From assembly GCA_003136575.1 (NCBI GenBank), contig PLEX01000177.1, positions 1-43,431 of the forward strand: a stretch of DNA of 43,431 nucleotides, given 5' to 3'. The stretch is from Bryobacterales bacterium (lineage in GTDB: Bacteria > Acidobacteriota > Terriglobia > Bryobacterales > Bryobacteraceae). The notes under the pieces were generated by a model, which did no database searches, was not told the DNA's origin, and saw only the letters and a list, made by a program, of their open reading frames with translations. Of this stretch, positions 30,318-37,793 are shown piece by piece; the first letter of the stretch is position 1, and the number at the start of each line of letters is the position of its first letter. The position numbers and the translations under genes were made by a program.

Positions 30318-31454
30318 CTACCGGGTGCAAGTCAATCCGGTTGATGATTCCCTAACAGATTCAATCACTTGCCAGTACCGGCTTGCCACGCCTTCGAGCG
30401 AATGGCTGGTTCGGATATGGCGGGCGGCCTCTTGACCGATCCGGGCAGCCAGGAGAGGGAATTCCGCGACAAAAGCCATCTGATCGAAAAGAACCGCGGC
30501 CTCGTCCACGCCTGAAGGGACCCGAAGGCAAGCGGCGGCGGGAAAATCGGCGGTTTCCGGCCCTTCGGTCACGACCACCGGCTTGCCGATTCCCATGAGC
30601 CGGATCGCGATGCCCGATGTCTCGCCAGCCGCCGGATAACGGAGATTCAGGCAACAATCGACAGCCGCCGCGGTGATCTGGCAATCGGCCTCGGAGAGAT
30701 GTCCGACCCGGTGGATTGCCGGGTGCGAAGACTCGGCGGCGAGGAGCCTGCCAAGGTCGCCCGACACCGCGTCTCCAGCGACGACCAGAGCCGTGTCCGC
30801 GCGCGCCGCATAGAGTCGACGGAAGGCGCTGACACACGCATTCACGCGCTTGGTTTCTCGCAGATAGCCGAAGATGCCGTAAAGCGTGACACCCGGGGCA
30901 ATGCCCAGACGCTGACGAAAACGCTCGGCAGCGAAGGCATCGGGAACGTCGCGCGCTTCAAAAAAATGGGGTATGACGTGGACCGTTCTGGCGCCATGCG
31001 CTCGGGCGATATCGGCTGCCCCGGCGTTGTGAACGATCACGGCGATCGCGTTCTCGACCGCCCGGCGCAGCATCGGGTACCGGAAGTAGCGCGGGTCGAT
31101 CACGCAGGCGGCGCGCTCGCGCCAGAGTTCTTCCGCGATGTGTCTGCTCCATTCGCCGTAGTTGTAAACGAACTCGTCGACGTATTGGGCCGGCGAGAGT
31201 GCGCCGAGCAGGAAGTGATGCAGGACGGCATCGTGAACGATTAGGATTCCGGGTGTTGAGATCGCGCGGGAGTAAATCTCGCTGTGCAACCGGTTATTGC
31301 CGAGGTGGTAGAGGTGTATATCGGCGCGGCCCGCGTTACGTTCGATCACGGTGCCTGGCGGCGCGGAGCTTTGAAGAACGCCCAGGAGAGTTTCGGCGTA
31401 ATCAGCGACGCCAGTGCGCGCGCCAGGCGGCGGCGCGTGATGACCGATCGTCAA
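30318..31454 (-). CDS. Glycosyltransferase family 4
   Basis: A 378-residue GT-B protein starting TTG 31454 (MTIGHHAPPPGARTGVADYAE), the TTG overlapping the yggS stop (TTGA). The N-terminal half has ILIVHDAVLHHFLLGAL and VHVIPHFFEARDVP; the C-terminal half has YGIFGYLRETKRVNACVSAF, ALVVAGDAVSGDLGRLLA and CLNLRYPAAGETSGIAIRLMGIGKPVVVT, the nucleotide-sugar-binding loop with a Glu as in GT4 enzymes. The open frame reaches upstream to 31646 but only as a shadow of yggS. The sugar and acceptor are unknown. Translational coupling to a PLP-homeostasis gene is unusual and may simply reflect operon packing. Confidence 0.8.
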   Translation of the reverse strand: MTIGHHAPPPGARTGVADYAETLLGVLQSSAPPGTVIERNAGRADIHLYHLGNNRLHSEIYSRAISTPGILIVHDAVLHHFLLGALSPAQYVDEFVYNYGEWSRHIAEELWRERAACVIDPRYFRYPMLRRAVENAIAVIVHNAGAADIARAHGARTVHVIPHFFEARDVPDAFAAERFRQRLGIAPGVTLYGIFGYLRETKRVNACVSAFRRLYAARADTALVVAGDAVSGDLGRLLAAESSHPAIHRVGHLSEADCQITAAAVDCCLNLRYPAAGETSGIAIRLMGIGKPVVVTEGPETADFPAAACLRVPSGVDEAAVLFDQMAFVAEFPLLAARIGQEAARHIRTSHSLEGVASRYWQVIESVRESSTGLTCTR

Positions 31455-32137
31455 AGTGGTCGTCCCAAAAGCGGCTTTCGGCTGCCGAACAGGGCGGTGC
31501 CGACGCGAACCCACGTCGCACCCTCCTCGATGGCGACTTCCATGTCGTTGGACATTCCCATGGATAGTTCCGTAATACCGTGAAGGGCGGCCAATTCGCC
31601 GAGTTTCGCGAAATACGGGCGCGATTTCCCTGCATCTTCCGACCACGGCGGAACAGTCATCAATCCGCGGAGCGCGAGATGGCGCGACGCGCGGACGGCG
31701 GCCACGATTGCGGGCAGATCCACGGGATCGGCGCCGGTTTTCGCGGCTTCATCGGAGAGCTTGACTTCGATAGTCACATCGAGTGGCACAGCCTCCGCGT
31801 CGAGCCTGGCCGCGAGTTTCACGGAATCGAGCGAATCGATACAAGAAAAAAGCTGCGCCGCTTTTCTCGTTTTGTTCGACTGCAGATGGCCGATGAGGTG
31901 AAATCGCGCCGCTTCCAGATCGGCGACTGCGGGTTGTTTGCGGTCCATCTCCTGCACGTAGTTCTCGCCGAATTCGCGGAGGCCGACGGCCCAGGCCTCG
32001 CGAATCTCTTCCGGCCCGAAGATTTTGGTCACGGCGAGCAACCGGACCGTCGCCGGATCGCGATGCGCGCGGGCGCAGGCGCGTTCAATTCGTTCACGCA
32101 CAAGTTCCAGTCGGTCGGCCAGCGAAGCTTCGGGCAT
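31451..32137 (-). CDS. yggS: YggS/PLPBP family PLP-homeostasis protein
   Basis: A 228-residue PLP-binding protein of the alanine-racemase-like barrel without catalytic activity. LLAVTKIFGPEEI carries Lys38 that forms the Schiff base; EFGENYVQEMDRK, FHLIGHLQSNKTRKAAQLF and LRGLMTVPPW are family signatures, and ELSMGMSNDMEVAIEEGATWVRVGTALFG near the C-terminus binds the phosphate. It controls vitamin B6 and amino-acid homeostasis. Start ATG 32137 (MPEASLADRL). Family length is about 220-235 residues, as here. It is divergent from speA, itself a PLP enzyme, with about 160 bases between the two starts, and is coupled to the downstream GT4 gene. Confidence 0.93.
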   Translation of the reverse strand: MPEASLADRLELVRERIERACARAHRDPATVRLLAVTKIFGPEEIREAWAVGLREFGENYVQEMDRKQPAVADLEAARFHLIGHLQSNKTRKAAQLFSCIDSLDSVKLAARLDAEAVPLDVTIEVKLSDEAAKTGADPVDLPAIVAAVRASRHLALRGLMTVPPWSEDAGKSRPYFAKLGELAALHGITELSMGMSNDMEVAIEEGATWVRVGTALFGSRKPLLGRPL

Positions 32138-32296
32138 GAAGCTCTATTGTTACAAAGCGGGATGCAAAAGCCGATGGCGAACGTGGATTCCGCCTGAAAC
32201 GTAACAAAGTTTTTCTTGCGACGGCGGGCCATTCCGAAGGACACTAATAGTTCCGGTCCTTTTTTAATCGCACACCAGACCGGCGGTTACAATTTC

Positions 32297-34267
32297 GTGA
32301 ACGAGGAAAACGTAAAGTTGGAAAAGAACGGCCGCAAAGGCACCCTGGTGCTGGAGCCAACGGAACGCTGGACGCCGCAGGACGCCAGTGAATTGTACGA
32401 CGTTGCACGCTGGGGGAAGGGCTACTTCTCTGTAAGCGATCTTGGGCACGTAAATGTGCATCCCGAAAAGGACCCCGCCCGGTCGATCGACGTGAAGCAA
32501 CTGGTCGATACGCTCGTACTGCGCGGGATTTCGCTGCCCATCCTGATTCGCTTTGCGGAGATCCTGAAGCACCGGCTCGGCGAACTGCACGACGCCTTCG
32601 AGAACGCCATCAACGAACACAAGTACAACGGCAAGTACTGCTGCGTTTATCCGATCAAGGTGAACCAGCAGCGGCAGGTTGTGGAAGAAGTGCTGGAGTT
32701 CGGCAAACAGTACAAGTTCGGTCTGGAAGCGGGATCGAAGCCGGAACTGCTGGCCGTGATGGCGCTGGCCGATAACGAAACGCCGATCATCTGCAACGGC
32801 TTCAAAGACGACGAATACATCGAAATGGCAATGCTGGCGCAAAAGATCGGGCGTAAGATTATTCCCGTCGTTGAGAAGTATACGGAGTTGGCGCTGATCG
32901 CGAAGTACGCCGAGCGAGTGGGAGTGCGGCCGATGATCGGGATTCGCGCGAAGCTGGCGAGCCGCGGCTCGGGCAGGTGGAAATCGTCGGGCGGGTACCG
33001 TTCGAAGTTCGGCCTGAGCACGACAGAAGTTATGCGCGCGCTGCAGGAACTGAAGACGCTGGGCATGGAAGATTGCCTGCAACTGCTGCATTTCCACCTG
33101 GGCAGCCAGATCACGAATATCCGCCAGGTGAAGGGCGCGGTGAACGAAGCGGCGCGTATTTACGCTGAACTTTGGCGCGCGGGCGCGACCGGTTTGCAAT
33201 ACATGGACGTCGGGGGCGGGCTTGGAATCGACTACGACGGGTCGCAGACCGATTTTGAATCGAGCGTGAACTACACGCTGCAGGAATACGCCAACGACGT
33301 GGTGTACCACATCCAGAACGTTTGCGATGAATCGAGCGTCCCGCATCCGACGATCATCACGGAAAGCGGCCGCGCGATCGCCGCGTACCACAGCGTTCTG
33401 GTGTTCAACATTCTCGGCGTTTCCGGCATGGGCGACGAGGAGGTTACGCAGGAACTGGCCGGCGACCCCGAGCAGCCGCTGATCGATTTGCAGGAAACGT
33501 TCCGGTCGGTGAACCAGCGCAATCTGCTGGAGGCTTTTCACGATGCCCAACAGGCGCTCGATTCGGCTCTGAACCTGTTCAGCCTGGGGTATTTGCCGCT
33601 CGACCAGCGCTGCATTGCGGAAAACCTGTACTGGGCGATTTGCCGGAAGATTCAGAAGCTGGCGCGGGAACTGGATTTTTATCCGGAAGAGCTGGAAGGG
33701 ATCGACGCGACCCTCTCGGATACGTATTTCTGCAATTTTTCGTTATTCCAGAGCATGCCGGACAGCTGGGCGATCAAACAGCTTTTTCCGATCATGCCGA
33801 TTCATCGCCTCGAAGAGAAGCCGACCCAGCACGCGGTGCTCGGCGACATCACATGCGATTCGGACGGCAAGGTGGATCAGTTTATCGACCGCCGCGACGT
33901 GAAACGGACGTTGCCGCTGCATCCGTATACGGGAGCCGATTACTATCTGGGGACGTTCCTTGTGGGCGCTTACCAGGAGATCCTGGGCGACCTGCATAAC
34001 CTGTTCGGCGACACCAACGCGGTGCATGTGCGGCTCAGCCCCGAAGGCGAAGTGATGCTGGAGGAAGTGATCAAGGGCGACACGGTGCGCGAGGTGCTGG
34101 ACTACGTTCAGTACAAGACCGAGTCGCTGATCGCAAGGCTGCGGCGCAGCGTCGAGGCCGCGGTTCGCGAAGGGCGGCTGGGATATGAGGAATCGGGGCG
34201 GCTGCTGCGATTCTACGAAGACGGATTGCACGGGTATACTTACCTGGAAGATCCGCACGAGCGGTAA
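32297..34267 (+). CDS. speA: Biosynthetic arginine decarboxylase
   Basis: A PLP-dependent group III decarboxylase, about 656 residues from GTG 32297; the frame is open back to TTG 32216 and the true start is uncertain. Signatures are DVARWGKGYFSVSDLGHV, CCVYPIKVNQQRQVVEEV with the PLP lysine (Lys121 by this numbering), EAGSKPELLAVMALAD, LHFHLGSQITNIRQVKGAVNE, DVGGGLGIDYDGS and ESGRAIAAYHSVLVF. The C-terminal part has the SpeA-specific insert and LSPEGEVMLEEVIKGDTVREVLDYVQY. It converts arginine to agmatine for polyamine synthesis in the cytoplasm. Full length for the family. A single gene: the following DNA is degenerate. Confidence 0.95.
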   Translation: MNEENVKLEKNGRKGTLVLEPTERWTPQDASELYDVARWGKGYFSVSDLGHVNVHPEKDPARSIDVKQLVDTLVLRGISLPILIRFAEILKHRLGELHDAFENAINEHKYNGKYCCVYPIKVNQQRQVVEEVLEFGKQYKFGLEAGSKPELLAVMALADNETPIICNGFKDDEYIEMAMLAQKIGRKIIPVVEKYTELALIAKYAERVGVRPMIGIRAKLASRGSGRWKSSGGYRSKFGLSTTEVMRALQELKTLGMEDCLQLLHFHLGSQITNIRQVKGAVNEAARIYAELWRAGATGLQYMDVGGGLGIDYDGSQTDFESSVNYTLQEYANDVVYHIQNVCDESSVPHPTIITESGRAIAAYHSVLVFNILGVSGMGDEEVTQELAGDPEQPLIDLQETFRSVNQRNLLEAFHDAQQALDSALNLFSLGYLPLDQRCIAENLYWAICRKIQKLARELDFYPEELEGIDATLSDTYFCNFSLFQSMPDSWAIKQLFPIMPIHRLEEKPTQHAVLGDITCDSDGKVDQFIDRRDVKRTLPLHPYTGADYYLGTFLVGAYQEILGDLHNLFGDTNAVHVRLSPEGEVMLEEVIKGDTVREVLDYVQYKTESLIARLRRSVEAAVREGRLGYEESGRLLRFYEDGLHGYTYLEDPHER

Positions 34268-34323
34268 GCTGCATCGCCACGCAGCCACCAAAGCGTCCTT
34301 CGTACGCGCGGGCAAGCACTTTC

Positions 34324-34470
34324 TTACTGAAACTTCGCCGCCCTGGCACGCACTCGCCGCGTTGCGGTTGCATCGTCCGGCCGTGGCGTACCCGGATGAA
34401 TGCACTTCGCCGGACAGCCCTCGGCAGCCTTGACGAGTTCGGCGAAGGTCCCGGCACGCGCATTGTTCCG
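34324..34470 (-). pseudogene. Ferredoxin-like 4Fe-4S protein, C-terminal remnant
   Basis: The minus-strand frame ends FAELVKAAEGCPAKCIHPG, TPRPDDATATRRVRARAAKFQ and a stop at 34324-34326. This is the ending of small mono-cluster ferredoxins ('CP--CIHPG-P-P----') that are common in soil bacteria, with only one or two of the expected cysteines left. The N-terminal part with the first cysteines is missing, so it is a dead fragment. It is the first of several decayed pieces after speA. Confidence 0.5.
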
Positions 34471-34549
34471 CCGACCCGGGATGACTTTTCTGTCGCTCAG
34501 TGGAGTTCCCGCAAAGGCAGACCTTACTTCGGTCTTACCTGAGCTTCTA

Positions 34550-34798
34550 ACGTTGAGAACGATCAAACGGGCGGATCTGCCGTGCTTCTGTACGGAACGT
34601 TTGTTGGTGCCTTTGGCTACACGGCCGCCTCCGGCGAATACACGTCGGGAACTCTTGAATATCCAGGGCCGGGAAGCCCGCAAGCTATGTCGCCGGAGGG
34701 TGCCAGTGTTGGTTATCAAACACAGTACCTTGCAAGCCCAACCGCACTTGAAGCCGCTTTTCCCTTTGGCACGTACACGGTCCAGGCCCGGCTCCTCG
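34550..34798 (+). pseudogene. Secreted acidobacterial protein fragment, cut by IS21 element
   Basis: One plus-strand frame reads GGSAVLLYGTFVGAFGYTA, ASGEYTSGTLEYPGPGSPQA and SPTALEAAFPFGTYTVQAR before running into the IS21-type end at 34801. The 'ALDAAFPFGTYT' style is familiar from secreted acidobacterial proteins of unknown function. No signal peptide or start is visible upstream and no continuation appears to the right of the element. It is therefore an internal fragment, separated from both ends by rearrangement. Confidence 0.45.
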
Positions 34799-34873
34799 GC
34801 GGTCACCCAAAACCGGCCAATGAGAAAGTAGTCGGGACATTGACTCTGACGAGAGGAATTACCCTCCGTCAAT

Positions 34874-35455
34874 GTGAGCAATGTCTTGAACGAAGAGAAG
34901 AAAAAGCAGGTCATCGCGCTGGGCCAACTGGGCTGGGCGCTGCGTCGGACTGAGGCGGCCACCGGGGTTCGCCGGGAGACTGCGGCCGGGTATCTGAAGG
35001 CTGCGGGTATCGTCATTCGAGCGCCCGGCGGAGGCCGACGAAAAGCAAAACCGGCCAATGAGGTGACCACCGGCCCGGAGCCGGCAAGAGCAGCCCATGA
35101 TGGCGAGGTGGCCACCGGCTCGGGCGCCACGCCAGCCACCCCGGCATCGGCCGTCAGCAACAGCGAACCGTATCGCGAACTGATCGAAGCGGGTCTGTCG
35201 CGTGGCCGCAACGCCATGTCCATCTGGCAGGAACTGGTGGACCGGTACGGCTTCACCGGCGCCTACGAAAGCGTCAAACGCTACGTCCGCAAACTTCGCG
35301 GAACGCAGCAGCCGGAAGCACGCGCCATCATCCAGACCGCGCCTGGCGAAGAACGCTCGCCCGCGTTCTGGTCCGGTAAGGAAATGGGCTTCTGGACGGG
35401 GCTCCGCCCGGACCCCGTCAAACCACCCCTTGCCGAAACGGTCGCGCCAGGGTAA
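34874..35455 (+). pseudogene. istA: Truncated IstA transposase (IS21 family)
   Basis: About 190 residues corresponding to the DNA-binding N-terminus of IstA: LNEEKKKQVIALGQLGWALR, RTEAATGVRRETAAGYLKAAG (helix-turn-helix), YRELIEAGLSRGRNAMSIWQ, ELVDRYGFTGAYESVKRYVRKLRG and EARAIIQTAPGEE. In complete proteins the last motif leads into the DDE integrase core, which here is replaced by an unrelated 30-residue tail up to the stop. TTG 34886 is the family-like start. The coding stretch AKPANEVTTG is encoded by DNA resembling the element's own terminal repeat (about 35040-35070), suggesting reuse of the repeat within the gene. Confidence 0.75.
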
Positions 35456-35483
35456 GAATATGACTTGTCCCGATTGCATTCTC

Positions 35484-35558
35484 ATTGGCCGGTTTTGGGG
35501 TGACCACCATTGGCCGGATTTGAGGTGACCACCATTGGCCGGATTTGAGGTGACCACC
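35484..35558 (+). repeat. Three tandem 25-bp IS21 end repeats
   Basis: The unit attggccggatttgaggtg + accacc occurs at 35484-35508, 35509-35533 and 35534-35558; the second and third copies are identical, the first differs at two positions (g-g-t-t-t-t-g-g-g-g form). In reverse complement they match the left end at 34801. In IS21 elements such repeats bind the transposase. Exact head-to-tail packing without spacers is neater than the usual spaced repeats. Confidence 0.8.
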
Positions 35559-36216
35559 GAGGGCGGAACGGTTTGCACGATCTGCAACAACGGGTGGATG
35601 AGCCGATTGGAGGCAGAGGTGAAACCGATTCTGATACCACTGATTGATGACCCACGGCGGATGGAGGCTTTAGGTTTGCATCAGCGGACGACGATTGCAC
35701 GGTGGGCCGTGAAGACAGTCGCCGTGCTCAATCGGGCATCCGCCTTCGGCAGCTCCGGCAATGAGATGTCTCGCCCTGTGCCAAACGATCACTTGACGGA
35801 TGTCATGAATGGCCGGCTGCCTTCCGGGGTTGCCGTGCTCGGTTGCGGCTATCCATCATCGAAGTTGCTGGACTGGTTGCAACTCGGAACGTGGATGGCA
35901 CCTTCCAACCGTATTCCTTTGCGGGAAGCGGACCGGAATCGGGGTTATAAGATTGCCTTGGCGTTTCGGGATCTGGTTGCTGGTTGTTTACTATCCCTCA
36001 GACGAATACCGTTATGGTGTCATCGAAGGGAATTACTTTTCGATGTGGGCCGACGATCGACATGTTATACCAATCCCTCGACAGTTCGATGATTCGCAAC
36101 CACACTCCAGTTCGCCAGTTCTTGAGGGATTGCTTCGGAACGTATTTTTGATGTCGAAGACGTGGATTGAACTAGTGGAAAATATGGCCACTACCCATTT
36201 TGTGATGGAGCCCTGA
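35559..36216 (+). pseudogene. 'CNNGWM' family protein, truncated and frameshifted
   Basis: Directly right of the IS21 end one frame reads VCTICNNGWMSRLEAEVKPI, LDDPRRM-like and ARWAVKTVAVLNRASAFG, up to FRDLVAG near 35975. A neighbouring frame then continues with VVYYPSDEYRYGVIEGNYFS and MWADDRHVIPIPRQ to the stop at 36216. The Cys-Asn-Asn-Gly-Trp-Met motif belongs to an HNH-nuclease-like family in which an N-terminal Cys-x2-Cys precedes it. That N-terminus is missing, lost at the IS21 junction. Both the truncation and the frameshift mark it as non-functional. The role of the intact family is not established. Confidence 0.6.
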
Positions 36217-36239
36217 GTTTTCCCTTTGCCCGTGCAGCA

Positions 36240-36930
36240 TTAGAGCGTCCGACTCTCAGGCCGACCTAACTTCAGTCTGAGGGGAAATGCGTAAAAGTGC
36301 GTGAGAAAGGCTGTGGAGTACAGACCGTTCTCTTCAGATCTGCGAAGCCGCCGATCAACTTCCTCGGGATCAAAGCAGCCGGAAGCCACTTCGTCCCGGA
36401 TGAGTTGCAGTTGGCCGGAGAGTTCCGCCAGTCGTCTTCGCTCCCGTCGAACATGAAAAGCGTGGAGAGCTTTGTGACCGTAGACCCACGCCACATAGAC
36501 TGATGCCGGCAGACCAAAGACTGGGTGGTGAGCATCAAACAAATCGATAGTGATCCAGAGTCGGGCAATGACGCCCACCAAGAAGAGAGCGGCATCGAGG
36601 ATCGGCCCCCACACTCCCGGAAGAAGAGCCGCAGACATGCTCGGAACGGAGCCGAATACCTGCTTCTTTAGCGGAGCAAGTTTGGAATCGAGGACTTGCG
36701 TGAGGATTTTCGAGGTCGTCCAAGGCGTGTGCAGCCATTCGAGAGGTACATACTGTTGGGAAGAGCAACGGCAGCATCCTTGAAACCCCCGGTATCCGGT
36801 TCATTGTCGAGTTCATTGCAAGCAAGGTTCCAAAGAATATTGTCGATCTGGTCTGTCTTGCCTGTCCTGACCGCGAATAACGCCTCCCCTGCAATTTCGC
36901 CTTCCGGCACATCAAACGGGTCGTAACCTT
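36240..36930 (-). pseudogene. Unknown membrane-anchored protein, frameshifted
   Basis: Read on the minus strand, one frame gives YDPFDVPEGEIAGEALFAVR, TGKTDQIDNILWNLACNELD. After a shift near 36770 another continues with YVPLEWLHTPWTTSKILTQV, LDSKLAPLKKQVFGSV, then a hydrophobic span (GPILDAALFLVGVIARLWI) and a basic helix ending near 36240. The latter frame alone could be read from ATG 36638 as a 132-residue membrane protein. I do not recognise the family. An upstream third frame (ASLPLLRENGP) may be its earlier part. The multiple frame changes suggest decay rather than a real short gene. Confidence 0.45.
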
Positions 36931-37050
36931 CGGGCCGTTCTCTCTAAGAAGAGGCAAAGAGGCGTGATCGGAATATGATCTTGTTCCTATACTGTGATAC
37001 AGCGCCGCAACCTCGGGAACCTTTTTGCTGATATAATCCGCTTTGTCGTG

Positions 37051-37106
37051 GGCGGGACGGGACATCGAGTTCTCTTAAGGCGGGACGGGACATCGAGTTC
37101 TCTTAA
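37051..37106. repeat. Tandem 28-bp direct repeat, two copies
   Basis: The unit ggcgggacgggacatcgagt + tctcttaa occurs twice without spacer at 37051-37078 and 37079-37106. The inverse reading (ttaagagaactcgatgtccc) looks like the end of an insertion sequence, since TGTCCC-type ends are common. No transposase is adjacent. It lies in a gene-free gap between decayed genes. Confidence 0.6.
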
Positions 37107-37230
37107 TCAACCGCGCGGAGCATTGCCGGGAGCCAGTTCACAATGCCCCGATCGACAATTTCGAAACGTCCACTCGAGTTATTGTAACAGTTCAGGTGGT
37201 TGAAGTGATTTTCAGCAGGGAGATACGGGC

Positions 37231-37294
37231 TGGGCATGTCGGTGCGCCCTTCCCACGCAGGAGTTCGTGGGTTCGAGTCCCTGCGCGCCCACCA
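37231..37294 (+). other. tRNA-Gly-like remnant with encoded CCA
   Basis: The right part reads ttcccac-gcagg-agttc, then a T-loop gttcgagt and gcgcgcccacca at the end. It fits the 3' half of a tRNA with anticodon loop TTCCCAC (anticodon CCC, glycine). The left part is only about 20 bases and lacks a D-arm; the total of 63 bases is too short, and the anticodon and T stems no longer pair well. It looks like a displaced 3' half of a tRNA-Gly, as left by integration, not a working gene. Confidence 0.5.
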
Positions 37295-37333
37295 GTTGTT
37301 CTTCTTAGCGCCTTACAGCGGCTGCCGATCCGC

Positions 37334-37668
37334 TTACGCCATCACCTCCACCGCTCTTTCTCCCACCCCCCGCGGCTGCAGCTTCTCTCATATACACATA
37401 AATCGCCGGCGTAATATAGAGCGTCAGAAACTGCGAAACCACCAGTCCGCCCAACGACCGCCAGTACCAGCGGCTGCCGCGCGTCGCCGCCTTCGCCGTA
37501 CCCGAGGGCGATCGGCAGCGTCCCCGCCAGCGCCGCGACCATCGTCATCATGATCGGGCGGAAACGCATCAGGCGTCCCTTGAAGATCGCATCGTGCAGG
37601 TTCGCCCCGTGCCGCCGCTCTTCAATCGCGAAGTCGATCATCAATGATCGCGTTCTTCCTCACCACGC
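37334..37668 (-). pseudogene. RND efflux permease C-terminal fragment, frameshifted
   Basis: The frame contains [40 protein letters not shown] and [20 protein letters not shown], which is the MdtB/MdtC-like RND C-terminal segment. Single-base insertions relative to the copy at 43120-43431 break the frame near 37400, 37465 and 37645, so the last membrane helix is destroyed. The stop region (VEVMA*) is conserved at 37334. The two copies look about nine-tenths identical by eye. Sequence to the right of about 37670 no longer matches, so only the last ~110 codons of the gene are here. Confidence 0.8.
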
Positions 37669-37793
37669 CGAACCTCCGCGACCTGGCTCAGCGTGGCGAA
37701 CTCACTGGCCGGATCTCAGGGGGCGGGCGTTGCCGGTCTTCTGAAGGTTGCTCCGCCCGAATGGCAACGATGCTGAAGATTTGTGACATAGCC

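Larger units (their letters stand above)
34801..35558 (+). mobile_element. IS21-family element with internal deletion
   Basis: The left end begins ggtcacccaaaaccggcc at 34801 and the right end holds three tandem copies of the inverted form at 35484-35558, as IS21 elements carry multiple terminal repeats. Between them lies only the 5' part of istA; the catalytic domain and istB are missing. The size is 0.76 kb instead of about 2.3-2.6 kb. The flanking genes on the two sides differ, so a deletion accompanied or followed insertion. It is immobile by itself but could be moved by a full copy elsewhere. Confidence 0.7.

Noticed and set aside
31455..31646. Upstream extension of the GT4 gene next to yggS
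   Set aside because: A shadow of yggS in another frame; the GT4 fold starts directly at TTG 31454.
36535..37065. 176-residue minus-strand frame
   Set aside because: Composition is random-looking over most of its length; only a short part (ASLPLLRENGP) may belong to the frameshifted gene described at 36240-36930.
37231..37294. Functional tRNA-Gly
   Set aside because: Total length of 63 bases, missing D-arm and unpaired anticodon and T stems exclude a working tRNA.
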